Assembly: GCA_016717165.1 (NCBI GenBank)
Contig: JADKGA010000002.1
Span: 1,054,001-1,118,000 of the forward strand
Origin: Candidatus Lutibacillus vidarii
GTDB lineage: Bacteria > Actinomycetota > Actinomycetes > Actinomycetales > Dermatophilaceae
Direction of reading: 5' to 3'
DNA: 64,000 nt
Part shown: piece after piece, positions 15,996-23,963 of the stretch
Numbering within the stretch: the stretch's first letter is position 1
Layout: each line of letters starts with the position of its first letter
Program-made: the position numbers and the translations under genes
The notes under the pieces: model-generated
The model's database searches: none
Seen by the model: only the letters and a program-made list of their open reading frames with translations
What the model was told of the DNA's origin: nothing

Positions 15996-17092
15996 ACCTC
16001 CGGATCCGGCTCGAACGCCGTATGCACCAGCGCTGGTGGTACTCCCTCCTCGCTCCGACCAGCGCGATCGTCGCGGCCCTGTGCGTCGGGGCGGTCTTCC
16101 TCGCGGTCAAAGGCTTCGACCCGGTCGCGGTGTACCGGGCGCTCTTCGAGGCGAGCTTCACCAGCCTTTACGGCATCACCGACAGCCTCTCCGTGGCGAC
16201 ACCGCTCATCATGACCGGCTTGGCCGCCGGGATCGCCTTCCGGATGAACCTGTTCAATATCGGCGCCGAGGGACAGCTGTATGCCGGTGCCATCGCCGGC
16301 AGCTGGGCCGGCATCGCGCTGGGCAAGAACCTCCCTCCGGTCCTGGCGGTCACCGCCGTGCTGGTGCTCTCGGTGCTCGGCGGGATGCTCTTCGCGCTCC
16401 CGGTTGCGGCCTTCAAGGCCTACCTGGGGACCAACGAGATCATCACCAGCCTCATGCTCACCTTCGTGGGCCTGTACCTCATGCGCTTCCTCATCTACGG
16501 CTCGACGTCCTTCTGGCGTGACCCCGCGGTGACGAACTTCCCCCAGGGCAAGAAGATCGCCAACGCCGCCTGGCTCCCGCTGTTCGGCAGCTATCGCACC
16601 GGGTGGGGTCTGGTTCTCGTTGTCCTCGTCGCCTTCGCCGTGTGGGCGCTGGTGAAGTACACCAAGGTCGGCTACGACATGTCCGTGGTCGGATCCTCGC
16701 CTGCAGCGGCCCGGTATGCCGGCATCCCCTCCAAGCGCGTGGTGCTCGGAGCCTTGCTGCTCTCCGGGGGTCTGGGCGGGCTGGCTGGTGGCGTCGAGGT
16801 GGCGAGCCGGGCGCATGCCCTGGACCCCAACGGTCTAGCGCTCGGCTTGGGCTTCAGCGGCATCGTCGTCGCGGCGCTGGCCCGCTACCACCCTCTGGGG
16901 ATCATCGTCGTCGCGGTCTTCCTCGGCGGGCTGCGCAACGCCGGTGCGGCCCTGCAGAGCATGCCCGGGCAACGGGTCCCCGCTGAGGTGTCGCTCATGC
17001 TCCAGGGGGCGATCCTGCTCTTCGCCATCGGGGCCGAGATCTTCGTCCGGTACCGGTTGCACCTGGTCCGGCGCCCGGCGGTGACCAAGTGA
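15992..17092 (+). CDS. Nucleoside ABC importer permease 1
   Basis: 366 residues, about 9-10 membrane segments, of the BPD_transp_2 family. The FNIGAEGQLYAGAIAGSWAGI motif after TM3 and GTNEIITSLMLTFVGLYLMRFLI are hallmarks of the nucleoside subfamily (YufP/NupP-like). ATG overlaps the stop of the ATPase gene (ATGA). Confidence 0.9.
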   Translation: MNLRIRLERRMHQRWWYSLLAPTSAIVAALCVGAVFLAVKGFDPVAVYRALFEASFTSLYGITDSLSVATPLIMTGLAAGIAFRMNLFNIGAEGQLYAGAIAGSWAGIALGKNLPPVLAVTAVLVLSVLGGMLFALPVAAFKAYLGTNEIITSLMLTFVGLYLMRFLIYGSTSFWRDPAVTNFPQGKKIANAAWLPLFGSYRTGWGLVLVVLVAFAVWALVKYTKVGYDMSVVGSSPAAARYAGIPSKRVVLGALLLSGGLGGLAGGVEVASRAHALDPNGLALGLGFSGIVVAALARYHPLGIIVVAVFLGGLRNAGAALQSMPGQRVPAEVSLMLQGAILLFAIGAEIFVRYRLHLVRRPAVTK

Positions 17093-18024
17093 ACAACTCG
17101 GCCTTCGTTCTCATGCTCGCCGCCTCGATGGTGGCGGCCACCCCCATCGCCTTGGCGGCGCTCGGCGAGCTGCTGGCCGAGCGGTCCGGGGTCCTCAACC
17201 TCGGCGTCGAGGGCATGATGCTCATCGGAGCGGTCGTCGCCTTCCAGACGGGCACCAAGACCGGCAACCTCTGGGTGGCGCTGCTTGTCGGGTCACTCGC
17301 CGGGGCCGCACTGTCGGCGGTGCACGCCGTCCTCACGATCACCTTGCGGGCGAGCCAGATCGTCACCGGCCTGTCACTGACGATCTTTGGCACCGGCCTG
17401 GCCACCTTCGTCGGCAAGTCGATCGAGGGCATGCCGCTTGCGGTGGACTTCCGTCCCACGCCGTGGGGACCGCTGGCCGACCTTCCGGTCATCGGGCCGG
17501 TGCTCTTCAAGCAGGACCCCATCGTCTATGCCACCATCGTCCTCGGCTTCGTCATCGCCTTCTACCTGCGGCGGACCCGCACCGGGCTCTCGCTGCGCTC
17601 GGTCGGTGAGTCCCCGGCGACGGCCGACTCGATGGGCATCCCGGTCGCTCTGTTCCGGTACATCCACGTGCTCCTCGGTGGGCTGCTGGCCGGTGCTGCG
17701 GGTGCGTATCTCGTGCTCGGCCAGGTGCCCTCGTGGAGCCAGGAGAGCACCACGGGTGGTCTGGGCTGGATCGCCCTCGCACTGGTGGTCTTCGCCTCGT
17801 GGCAGCCGGTCCGGCTGCTGCTCGGCGCCTTCCTGTTCGGGTTCTCCCGGCAGCTGAACTTCTTCCTCCAGGGCCAAGGGGTGGCGGTCCCGGCGGAGCT
17901 GCTGTCGATGCTGCCGTACCTGCTGACGATCATCGTGCTCGTCGTCTGGGGCAGCCGGGACCTGCGGCGCCGCGTCGGTGCGCCCGACGCACTCGGGATC
18001 GCCTACGTGCGCGACGAGCGGTGA
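17089..18024 (+). CDS. Nucleoside ABC importer permease 2
   Basis: 311 residues, about 8-9 membrane segments, of the same permease family as permease 1 but shorter. The ERSGVLNLGVEGMMLIGAV motif and SQIVTGLSLTIFGTGLATFVG are typical of the second nucleoside permease (YufQ/NupQ-like). GTG start overlapping the previous stop. Last gene of the operon; a strong hairpin follows at 18058. Confidence 0.9.
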   Translation: MNNSAFVLMLAASMVAATPIALAALGELLAERSGVLNLGVEGMMLIGAVVAFQTGTKTGNLWVALLVGSLAGAALSAVHAVLTITLRASQIVTGLSLTIFGTGLATFVGKSIEGMPLAVDFRPTPWGPLADLPVIGPVLFKQDPIVYATIVLGFVIAFYLRRTRTGLSLRSVGESPATADSMGIPVALFRYIHVLLGGLLAGAAGAYLVLGQVPSWSQESTTGGLGWIALALVVFASWQPVRLLLGAFLFGFSRQLNFFLQGQGVAVPAELLSMLPYLLTIIVLVVWGSRDLRRRVGAPDALGIAYVRDER

Positions 18025-18057
18025 GCTGGCGGGCCCTTCGCTGACTCGGGCCGCACT

Positions 18058-18089
18058 GACGCGGGCGGTCTTGACGGACCGCCCGCGTC
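18058..18089 (+). terminator. Hairpin terminator after the nucleoside importer operon
   Basis: Perfect 13-bp stem: GACGCGGGCGGTC (18058-18070) and GACCGCCCGCGTC (18077-18089) with a 6-base loop. There is no U-tract on either side, as in many GC-rich actinobacterial terminators. It could serve both this operon and the convergent deaminase. Confidence 0.65.
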
Positions 18090-18102
18090 GGCGTATCGCC
18101 GG

Positions 18103-18183
18103 GTGGCGCCGCGGCAGGTGGCCCGGTCAGGCCGGGTGGCTCCGCGGCGGGTGGCTCCGCGGCGGGTGGCTCGGTCAGGCCGG
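18103..18183 (+). repeat. 15/18-bp direct repeats at the 3' end of the deaminase gene
   Basis: Units of GTGGCTCCGCGGCGG at 18136-18150 and 18151-18165, a diverged copy at 18103-18117, alternating with an 18-base unit GTGGCCCGGTCAGGCCGG at 18118-18135 and again, with one change, at 18166-18183. The last unit contains the deaminase stop codon (18175-18177 on the minus strand). Confidence 0.75.
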
Positions 18184-18666
18184 TGCGGACCAGAAGCCGT
18201 GGTGCGCTGCGGCGGCCTCATCATCAAGGAGCGGCCCGTGCACCTCCGTCGGTCGCTGCCCGCCCGCGAAGACGGTGCGGCATGGGAGGGCGAGGGTCGG
18301 GTTCGCCGGGTGCGCCCCCGTGATCTCCCTGAGCCGGTGCTCGGACAGCGCGAAGACCACCCGACCGATGCCGGCCCAGTAGATCGCGCCCGCGCACATC
18401 GCGCACGGCTCGCAGCTGGCGTACATCGTGTATGCCGACAAGTCCGTGCCACGCAGTCGCACCGAGGCGAGCCTGACCAGGGCGGTCTCGGCGTGCGCAG
18501 TGACATCCGCGCTGGTGTTGACCACGTTTTCGGCGACGAGGACCAGCTCGCCGGCCGCATCACAGAGGACGGCGCCGAAGGGGTGGTTGCCGTGGTCCAC
18601 GGCCTGCCGGGAGACCTCGATGGCCTGTCTGAGTCGGGCACGGTCGGCTGCGTCGACTTCTCTCAT
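18175..18666 (-). CDS. Nucleoside/base deaminase (CMP/dCMP deaminase superfamily)
   Basis: 163 residues. Zinc site: His58 and catalytic Glu60 in TAHAETALVRLA, with Cys88 and Cys91 in SCEPCAMCAGAIYW. The length, HPFGAVLCD near residue 30 and the PCxMC pattern are closest to guanine deaminase/tRNA adenosine deaminase-like proteins; cytosine as substrate is also possible. It converges on the nucleoside importer operon, which fits salvage of imported nucleosides or bases. TAGGCA lies 7 bases before the ATG at 18666, a possible leaderless -10 with one mismatch. The frame runs open far upstream, but only through the repeat array. Confidence 0.8.
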   Translation of the reverse strand: MREVDAADRARLRQAIEVSRQAVDHGNHPFGAVLCDAAGELVLVAENVVNTSADVTAHAETALVRLASVRLRGTDLSAYTMYASCEPCAMCAGAIYWAGIGRVVFALSEHRLREITGAHPANPTLALPCRTVFAGGQRPTEVHGPLLDDEAAAAHHGFWSAPA

Positions 18667-18762
18667 GTCGCCCTGCCTAACGGCCGTCGGCGCCGCGCGC
18701 AAGGGGGGCGCGAGACGGCGCCGATGTGGCTTCCCGTTTGGACCCACGGCGCCGCTTGCGGC

Positions 18763-18779
18763 CCTATGCCGTGCTCCAC
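18763..18779. repeat. Left arm of a 17-bp inverted repeat around the 28-bp array
   Basis: CCTATGCCGTGCTCCAC, an exact reverse complement of 19035-19051. The distance between the arms is 255 bases and is filled by the tandem array. Confidence 0.85.
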
Positions 18780-18810
18780 CCCTCGATGCAGCGCCGCACT
18801 GCCCCCAGAC

Positions 18811-19046
18811 GTGAAGCAGTGGCCCTCTGCTCCCCGGTGTGAAGCAACGGGCCTTTGCGTCGAGGTGTGAAGCAACGTGCCCTTGCGTCGAGGTGTGGAG
18901 CAACGAGTCTCTGCGTCGAGATGTGAAGCAGTGGGTCTCTGCGTCGAGGTGTGAAGCAGTGGGTCTCTGCGTCGAGGTGTGAAGCAACGGGCCTCTGCGT
19001 CGAGATGCGAGGCAACAGGCCTCTGCGTCGAGATGTGGAGCACGGC
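18811..19046. repeat. 28-bp tandem repeat array, about 9 units
   Basis: Units start at 18811, 18839, 18867, 18895, 18923, 18951, 18979, 19007 and 19035, always 28 bases apart with no spacers. The unit begins GTGAAGCAACGGGCCTC and ends TGCGTCGAGGT. The two units at 18923 and 18951 are identical; nearly all other differences are transitions. The last unit is cut short and merges into the right arm of a 17-bp inverted repeat (19035-19051). The array fills most of the 521-base gap between the deaminase and the TIGR03085 gene; both neighbours are on the minus strand. The remaining bases of the gap (18667-18762, 19052-19187) show nothing recognisable. Confidence 0.92.
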
Positions 19047-19187
19047 ATAGGCGACGCGATGGACCTCCTGGCCCGTCGGTCGGCCGGGTTCGCAAACGCG
19101 ACAGGCGTCTGGGCGGGGGTTGTCGGGTCGAGCGGCGGTCGGTTGGGCGCCTGTGGAGGGTGCGCGGTGCGGCCGAGGCCGCCGGAC

Positions 19188-19829
19188 TCAGATCCCGAGT
19201 GAGGCGGAGCACAGGGCCGAGACGTCCGCGGGCGAGCCCTCCAGCGCCACGTCCGCCACCCGCTGGCGACCGTAGAGGAAGAGCACGAGCTCGCCAGGAC
19301 GACCGTGCAGGACAACCGTGCCCCGACGTACAGGCCCTTTGAGCGCGGCGCGACCGAAGCCCTCGGCCACGACGACGACTCCGGTCGGGGCCTTCCGCGC
19401 CAACAGCCGGCCCATCAAAGAGACGGTCCGCCACAGCGCCTGCTCATGCGCCTGGCCGAGCGCGCGCGGCTCCGCATAGCCCGCTTCAGTCCTCAACACG
19501 TCCTCGTGATGGACAAAGAACTCCACCATGTTGGTCCGCTCGTCCACCAGCCCGAGGCGGGTCGGCGCCCAAGCCGGCGGGCCTTGGCGGACCTGGTCCA
19601 CCAGCTCGGCCCACGGGGTGGCAGCCAGGGCGACCATGGCCTCGTCCAAGCGCCTCGTGAGCTGGGGGATGAGGATACCGATCGCCAGGTCTGGGCGGGA
19701 CTCGCGGATCACCAGATGTGCCGCCAGGTCGGCTGTCGTCCAGGGCGAGCACAAGGTCGCCGCGCTCGGCCCGACCCGGAGGAAGGTGTCACAGAGGGCG
19801 TTCCGCTCGGATCGGGCGTAGCTCGTCAT
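19188..19829 (-). CDS. TIGR03085-family protein (DinB/MDMPI-like fold)
   Basis: 213 residues. The beginning YARSERNALCDTFLRVGPSA, then TLCSPWTTADLAAHLVIRESRPD, is the signature of the actinobacterial TIGR03085 family, related to mycothiol-dependent maleylpyruvate isomerase and DinB proteins. His in AAHLV and a second His in VEFFVHHEDVLR are the likely metal ligands. Function unknown; a mycothiol-linked thiol transfer is a guess from the fold. CACGAT lies 6 bases before the ATG at 19829, near the leaderless pattern. Confidence 0.8.
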   Translation of the reverse strand: MTSYARSERNALCDTFLRVGPSAATLCSPWTTADLAAHLVIRESRPDLAIGILIPQLTRRLDEAMVALAATPWAELVDQVRQGPPAWAPTRLGLVDERTNMVEFFVHHEDVLRTEAGYAEPRALGQAHEQALWRTVSLMGRLLARKAPTGVVVVAEGFGRAALKGPVRRGTVVLHGRPGELVLFLYGRQRVADVALEGSPADVSALCSASLGI

Positions 19830-19841
19830 ACCGGCATCGTG

Positions 19842-20144
19842 TCACTCGTCCGAGACCGAGCCGCCGGTCCGCCAGTAGGTGCCGGCATCACGGGAGAGGA
19901 AGCCCGCGTCGACGAGGTACCGGCGCACCGCCACATAGTCGTCCGCCAGCTCGCGAAGGACCGCGTTGACCTCGAGCTCGGAGTAGTACACGCCGATGTC
20001 GAAGCGCTGGGCGACATGGTCGAGCAGGACGAGCTTCTTCACCCACTTGCGTGGCATGAGGGCGATCCGCCCGTCCGCCCCGAGACACACCGCGAGGATG
20101 GCGGTCCGCTGTGCTGGTGTCACGTCGTCGAGGGGGCTGCGCAC
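19842..20144 (-). CDS. DUF2087-domain protein
   Basis: About 100 residues. The core PRKWVKKLVLLDHVAQRF, YYSELEVNAVLRELADDYVAVRRYLVDAGFLSRDAGTYWR is the DUF2087 domain, often found at the end of ArsR-type regulators or alone, with a winged-helix-like fold. No separate DNA-binding domain is visible. The frame is open far upstream; the GTG at 20144 is chosen because TACTCT lies 6 bases before it on the minus strand. GTG at 20123 is the alternative. Confidence 0.7.
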   Translation of the reverse strand: MRSPLDDVTPAQRTAILAVCLGADGRIALMPRKWVKKLVLLDHVAQRFDIGVYYSELEVNAVLRELADDYVAVRRYLVDAGFLSRDAGTYWRTGGSVSDE

Positions 20145-20150
20145 GGCACG

Positions 20151-20156
20151 AGAGTA
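20151..20156 (-). promoter_or_regulatory. -10 box of a leaderless DUF2087 gene promoter
   Basis: TACTCT on the minus strand, 6 bases before the GTG at 20144; the same hexamer stands before hisE. Confidence 0.45.
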
Positions 20157-20231
20157 TGCCGCACCGCGCTGTCCGTCGGCGCGGCAGTGACATCGCGCAG
20201 CGTGGTCCTCGGCCCATGAGAGAGTCGGTGC

Positions 20232-22160
20232 ATGCCCCCCGAGACGATCGCGCACCATGCGTCGCGCGACGTGCTGCGGCGGGGCGCCCGAGTGGTGTGG
20301 ACCGGCATACGGGAGCAGCGCAGCTGGTTCACCATCGCCGTCCTGGGCAGCGCCCTCTACGGGGTGATGACCGTGGCGGGGGCCTGGGCGGTCGGCAAGG
20401 TCTTCCGCGAGATCGTCACCCCAGCGGTCGCCGCACACGAGGTGACCCCCCAGCAGCTGGCGACCGCTGCGGGCTGGCTCGGCGGCGTCGTCGTCCTCAA
20501 TATCATCGGCGTCCTGGCCCGCCGTCTGGGTGCCGCACGGGTCTCGTTCAACCTCGGCGCGATCTACCGCCGCCGGGTCACCCGCCAGTACGTCACCCTC
20601 CCGCTGTCCTGGCACCAACGGCATCCCTCTGGCGAGCTGCTCTCCAACGCCAATGCCGACGTCGAGGCGGCGTGGAATATCTTCGCGCCCCTGCCGATGG
20701 CCCTCGGGGTCGTCGTCATGCTCCTCGTCGCAGCGGTCCAGATGGTGCTCATCGACCCATGGGTCGCGCTCGTCGGCTTCTTCGTCTTCCCGGCGCTCTT
20801 CGCCGTCAACGCCGTCTTCCAACGGCATATGTCGCCCCTGGTCACCCAGGCCCAGGCCCTTCGCGCGGTCGTCTCCGATGTGGCCCACGAGTCCTTCGAG
20901 GCGGCCCTGGTCGTCAAGACCCTCGGCCGCGAGAACGAGGAGGGCGTCCGGTTCGCCGAGGTGTCGAACCGGCTCCGCGCCGCGAACGTCGAGGTCGGAC
21001 GCACCCGCGGACTGTTCGACCCGGCGATCGATGCGCTCCCGGTGCTCGGCACCCTCGTCGCGCTGGCGGTCGGCGCGCAACGGGTCGCCACCGGAGGCAT
21101 GACCGCCGCGGAGGTCGTCCAGATCGCCTACCTCTTCTCGGTCCTCTCGTTCCCGGTCCGGGCCTTCGGCTGGGTGCTCGGTGACCTGCCGCGCTCGGTC
21201 GTCGGGTGGGAGCGGGTGCAGGCGGTCCTGCGCGCCCAAGGGGCGATGGAGTACGGCGACCGCGAGCTGCCCGGCGCTGGACCGGCCCGCCTCGATGTCG
21301 AGGGCGTCTCGTTCGCCCACGAAGTCGTTGACGCCGCCGGACGCGCGGATCTGACGCCGGTGCTCACCTCCGTCACCTTCACCGTCCCCGCGGGCCGCAC
21401 GGTCGCCCTCGTCGGCGCGACGGGGTCGGGCAAGTCGACCCTCGCCGACCTCGTCGTCCGCCTGGTCGACCCGGCCTCCGGCATGATCCGGTATGACGGC
21501 GTCGACGTCCGGACCCTGCGCCGGGACAGCCTGCGCGCCGCCTCCGCGTTGGTCGCCCAGAGCACCTTCCTCTTCGACGACACGGTTCGCGGGAATGTCA
21601 CCCTCGGGGACCCGGCGCCGGACGACCGAGTCTGGCAGGCGCTGCAGGTCGCCTCGGTCGACGACGTCGTGCGTGCGCTCCCCAACGGGCTCGACACCCG
21701 GGTGGGCGAGCGGGGGACCAGCCTCTCCGGCGGCCAGCGGCAGCGGCTCGCACTCGCCCGAGCGGTCTTCCGCGGCCCGCGACTGCTGGTCCTCGACGAT
21801 GCGACGAGCGCGGTGGACCCCTCAGTGGAGCAGGCCATCTTCGCCCGGCTGCGGGCCGCCGGCGGGGGGACCAGCGTCCTCGTGGTCGCCCATCGGCTCG
21901 CGACGATCGCGGCGGCGGACGAGGTGGTCTTCCTCGAGAACGGGGTGGTGAGCGCCCAGGGTGGCCACGAGGAGCTGCTCGCCCGCAACGAGCAGTACCG
22001 CGCGCTGGTCTCAGCCTTTGCCGATGACGCCGCCGAGCGCGCCGAGACCGCCGAGAGGGCCGAGCGCGCCGAGACCGCCAAGAGGGCGGAGCATGCCGAG
22101 ACCGCCGAGGGCACCGAGACCCACGAGCGCACCCAGACCGCCGAGGCGGTGCAGCGGTGA
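20232..22160 (+). CDS. ABC exporter half-transporter A (heterodimer, degenerate site)
   Basis: 642 residues: six-helix membrane domain (about 25-310), then an ABC ATPase domain. GATGSGKST Walker A and LSGGQRQRLALARA signature are canonical, but Walker B reads LLVLDDATSAVD, with Asp where the catalytic Glu normally is. The partner gene, overlapping by GTGA, has a normal Walker B but an altered signature, so both defects fall in the same composite ATP site, as known for asymmetric bacterial exporters. The last 40 residues are an unusual charged tail of repeated AERAET/AKRAEH units, maybe a coiled coil or flexible tail. Substrate unknown: drug, lipid or peptide export. Confidence 0.88.
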   Translation: MPPETIAHHASRDVLRRGARVVWTGIREQRSWFTIAVLGSALYGVMTVAGAWAVGKVFREIVTPAVAAHEVTPQQLATAAGWLGGVVVLNIIGVLARRLGAARVSFNLGAIYRRRVTRQYVTLPLSWHQRHPSGELLSNANADVEAAWNIFAPLPMALGVVVMLLVAAVQMVLIDPWVALVGFFVFPALFAVNAVFQRHMSPLVTQAQALRAVVSDVAHESFEAALVVKTLGRENEEGVRFAEVSNRLRAANVEVGRTRGLFDPAIDALPVLGTLVALAVGAQRVATGGMTAAEVVQIAYLFSVLSFPVRAFGWVLGDLPRSVVGWERVQAVLRAQGAMEYGDRELPGAGPARLDVEGVSFAHEVVDAAGRADLTPVLTSVTFTVPAGRTVALVGATGSGKSTLADLVVRLVDPASGMIRYDGVDVRTLRRDSLRAASALVAQSTFLFDDTVRGNVTLGDPAPDDRVWQALQVASVDDVVRALPNGLDTRVGERGTSLSGGQRQRLALARAVFRGPRLLVLDDATSAVDPSVEQAIFARLRAAGGGTSVLVVAHRLATIAAADEVVFLENGVVSAQGGHEELLARNEQYRALVSAFADDAAERAETAERAERAETAKRAEHAETAEGTETHERTQTAEAVQR

Positions 22161-23938
22161 CCGAGCTCGCCCAGACCGCGTCGCTCTCGGCCCGCGAGAC
22201 GCTCCGCCAGGGCCTGCGGATCTCCCCGGAGCTGCGCCGGGGGATCGGCGTCACCCTCGTCGTGGCCGTGGTCGCCACGGCGGGCCGGCTCGTCATCCCC
22301 GTCGTCGTCCAGCGCGCCATGGACGACGGCATCGCCGGCCCCGCCGGGGCCCGGCCGGACCTCGTCCTGCGCTATGTCGCCCTGGCCGGGATCGCGGTCG
22401 TCGTGACCGCCCTGTCGTCATACGTGCTCAACGTGCGGCTCTTCCGTAGTTCGGAAGCCGGCCTGACCACCCTGCGGACCACCGCGTTCCGACATATCCA
22501 CGACCTGTCCATGCTCACCCAGAACACCGAACGGCGTGGGTCGCTGGTCTCTCGAGTGACCTCAGATGTCGACACCATCTCGATGTTCGTCCAGTGGGGC
22601 GGCATCATGCTCCTGCTCAGCCTGATCCAGCTGACCCTGGCGACCGGGGTCATGGTGGCCTTCAGCCCGGTGCTCGCCGTCGTCGTCTGGGCCTGCTTCG
22701 TCCCGCTGTTCTTCCTCATCCGGCGGTTCCAGACCCTCGTCGGGAAGGCGTACACCCAGGTCCGCGCCCGCGTCGGCGACCTGCTCTCGGCCATCTCCGA
22801 GTCGGTCGTCGGCGCCGAGACGATCCGGGCCTACGGAGTGGAGGAGCGCACTGCGGCCCGGGTCGACGCCGCCGTCGAGGCGCACCGACGCGCGGCGATC
22901 GTGGCGCAGCAGCGCTCGGTCTACGCCTTCACCGCCGGGCAGGGCGTCTCCGGGCTGACCACCGCTGTTGTCGTGGTCGTCGGCACCTGGCTCGCGGTCG
23001 ACGGCCGGGTGAGCGTCGGGGAGCTGACCGCCTTCCTCTTCCTCGTCCAGCTCTTCACCATGCCGGTCATGCAGGCCACCGAGATCCTCAACGAGCTGCA
23101 GAACGCCGTCGCCGGGTGGCGCCGAGTCATCGGGGTGATCGGCACCACTGCGGATGTCGCCGACCCGGGGGGGCGCGGTGTCGAGCTGCCCCGGGGCCCG
23201 GTCCGCGTCGACCTCGACCGGGTCACCTTCGCCTACCCCGGCGGCCCGCCCGCGCTGCGGGAGCTCACCGTGACCATCGAGCCAGGCACCCGGGTGGCCG
23301 TCGTCGGGGCCACCGGGTCCGGCAAGTCCACCCTGGCGAAGCTGCTCTGCCGGCTCGTCGACCCGACCGAGGGTGTCGTCCTCCTCGACGGCATCGACAT
23401 CTCTCGAGTCCGGTTCTCCTCGCTGCGCCGCCGGGTGGTCCTCGTCCCGCAGGAGGGCTTCCTCTTCGATGCCTCCCTGGAGGCCAACCTCGCCTTCGCG
23501 GTGCCGGGCGCAACCCGGGCCGACGTCGTCGACGTGGTGCACCGGCTGGGTCTGGGCGACTGGGTCGACTCGCTCGCCCTGGGACTGGACACTCCGGTCG
23601 GGCAGCGCGGTGAGTCCTTGTCGGTCGGGGAGCGCCAGCTTGTCGCCCTGGCCCGGGCGGCGCTGGCCGACCCTGACCTGCTCCTCCTCGACGAGGCCAC
23701 CTCTGCGGTCGACCCGCTGACCGAGGTCCGGCTGCAGCGGGCCGTCGAGGAGCTGACGCGCGGCCGGACCTCGGTCGCGATCGCGCACCGCCTTTCGACC
23801 GCCGAGGCCGCCGACGACATCCTCGTCGTCGACCGCGGGGAGGTGGTCGAACGGGGGCGGCATACCGACCTTGTCGCCGCAGGCGGCACGTACGCACGGT
23901 TGTACGCCTCGTGGGTGGCCCAGACCCGCCGCTCCTGA
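22157..23938 (+). CDS. ABC exporter half-transporter B (heterodimer partner)
   Basis: 593 residues, six membrane helices (about 25-310) plus ABC domain. Walker A GATGSGKST, Walker B LLLLDEATSAVD with intact catalytic Glu, H-loop IAHRLST; the signature is LSVGERQ instead of LSGGQ. Together with partner A this gives one canonical and one degenerate ATP site. GTG start overlaps the stop of partner A, so equal amounts are made. A short 25-base gap separates it from the HIT gene, which has its own promoter. Confidence 0.88.
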   Translation: MTELAQTASLSARETLRQGLRISPELRRGIGVTLVVAVVATAGRLVIPVVVQRAMDDGIAGPAGARPDLVLRYVALAGIAVVVTALSSYVLNVRLFRSSEAGLTTLRTTAFRHIHDLSMLTQNTERRGSLVSRVTSDVDTISMFVQWGGIMLLLSLIQLTLATGVMVAFSPVLAVVVWACFVPLFFLIRRFQTLVGKAYTQVRARVGDLLSAISESVVGAETIRAYGVEERTAARVDAAVEAHRRAAIVAQQRSVYAFTAGQGVSGLTTAVVVVVGTWLAVDGRVSVGELTAFLFLVQLFTMPVMQATEILNELQNAVAGWRRVIGVIGTTADVADPGGRGVELPRGPVRVDLDRVTFAYPGGPPALRELTVTIEPGTRVAVVGATGSGKSTLAKLLCRLVDPTEGVVLLDGIDISRVRFSSLRRRVVLVPQEGFLFDASLEANLAFAVPGATRADVVDVVHRLGLGDWVDSLALGLDTPVGQRGESLSVGERQLVALARAALADPDLLLLDEATSAVDPLTEVRLQRAVEELTRGRTSVAIAHRLSTAEAADDILVVDRGEVVERGRHTDLVAAGGTYARLYASWVAQTRRS

Positions 23939-23950
23939 CGGTTGCGTCGA

Positions 23951-23956
23951 TACGCT
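23951..23956 (+). promoter_or_regulatory. -10 box of a leaderless HIT-like gene promoter
   Basis: TACGCT followed by 7 bases and the ATG at 23964. Confidence 0.55.
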
Positions 23957-23963
23957 GCGCGGT

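Noticed and set aside
18811..19046. CRISPR array
   Set aside because: Units are directly contiguous without unique spacers, and no cas gene is in the window.
18763..19051. Insertion sequence with terminal inverted repeats
   Set aside because: The interior has no transposase and is only tandem repeat; no target-site duplication was seen. Kept as a finding instead.
18175..19434. Long minus-strand frames reading through the 28-bp array (for example an upstream extension of the deaminase)
   Set aside because: The repeat lacks stops in all phases, so frames stay open by chance. Only the part from 18666 down to 18175 has the deaminase fold.
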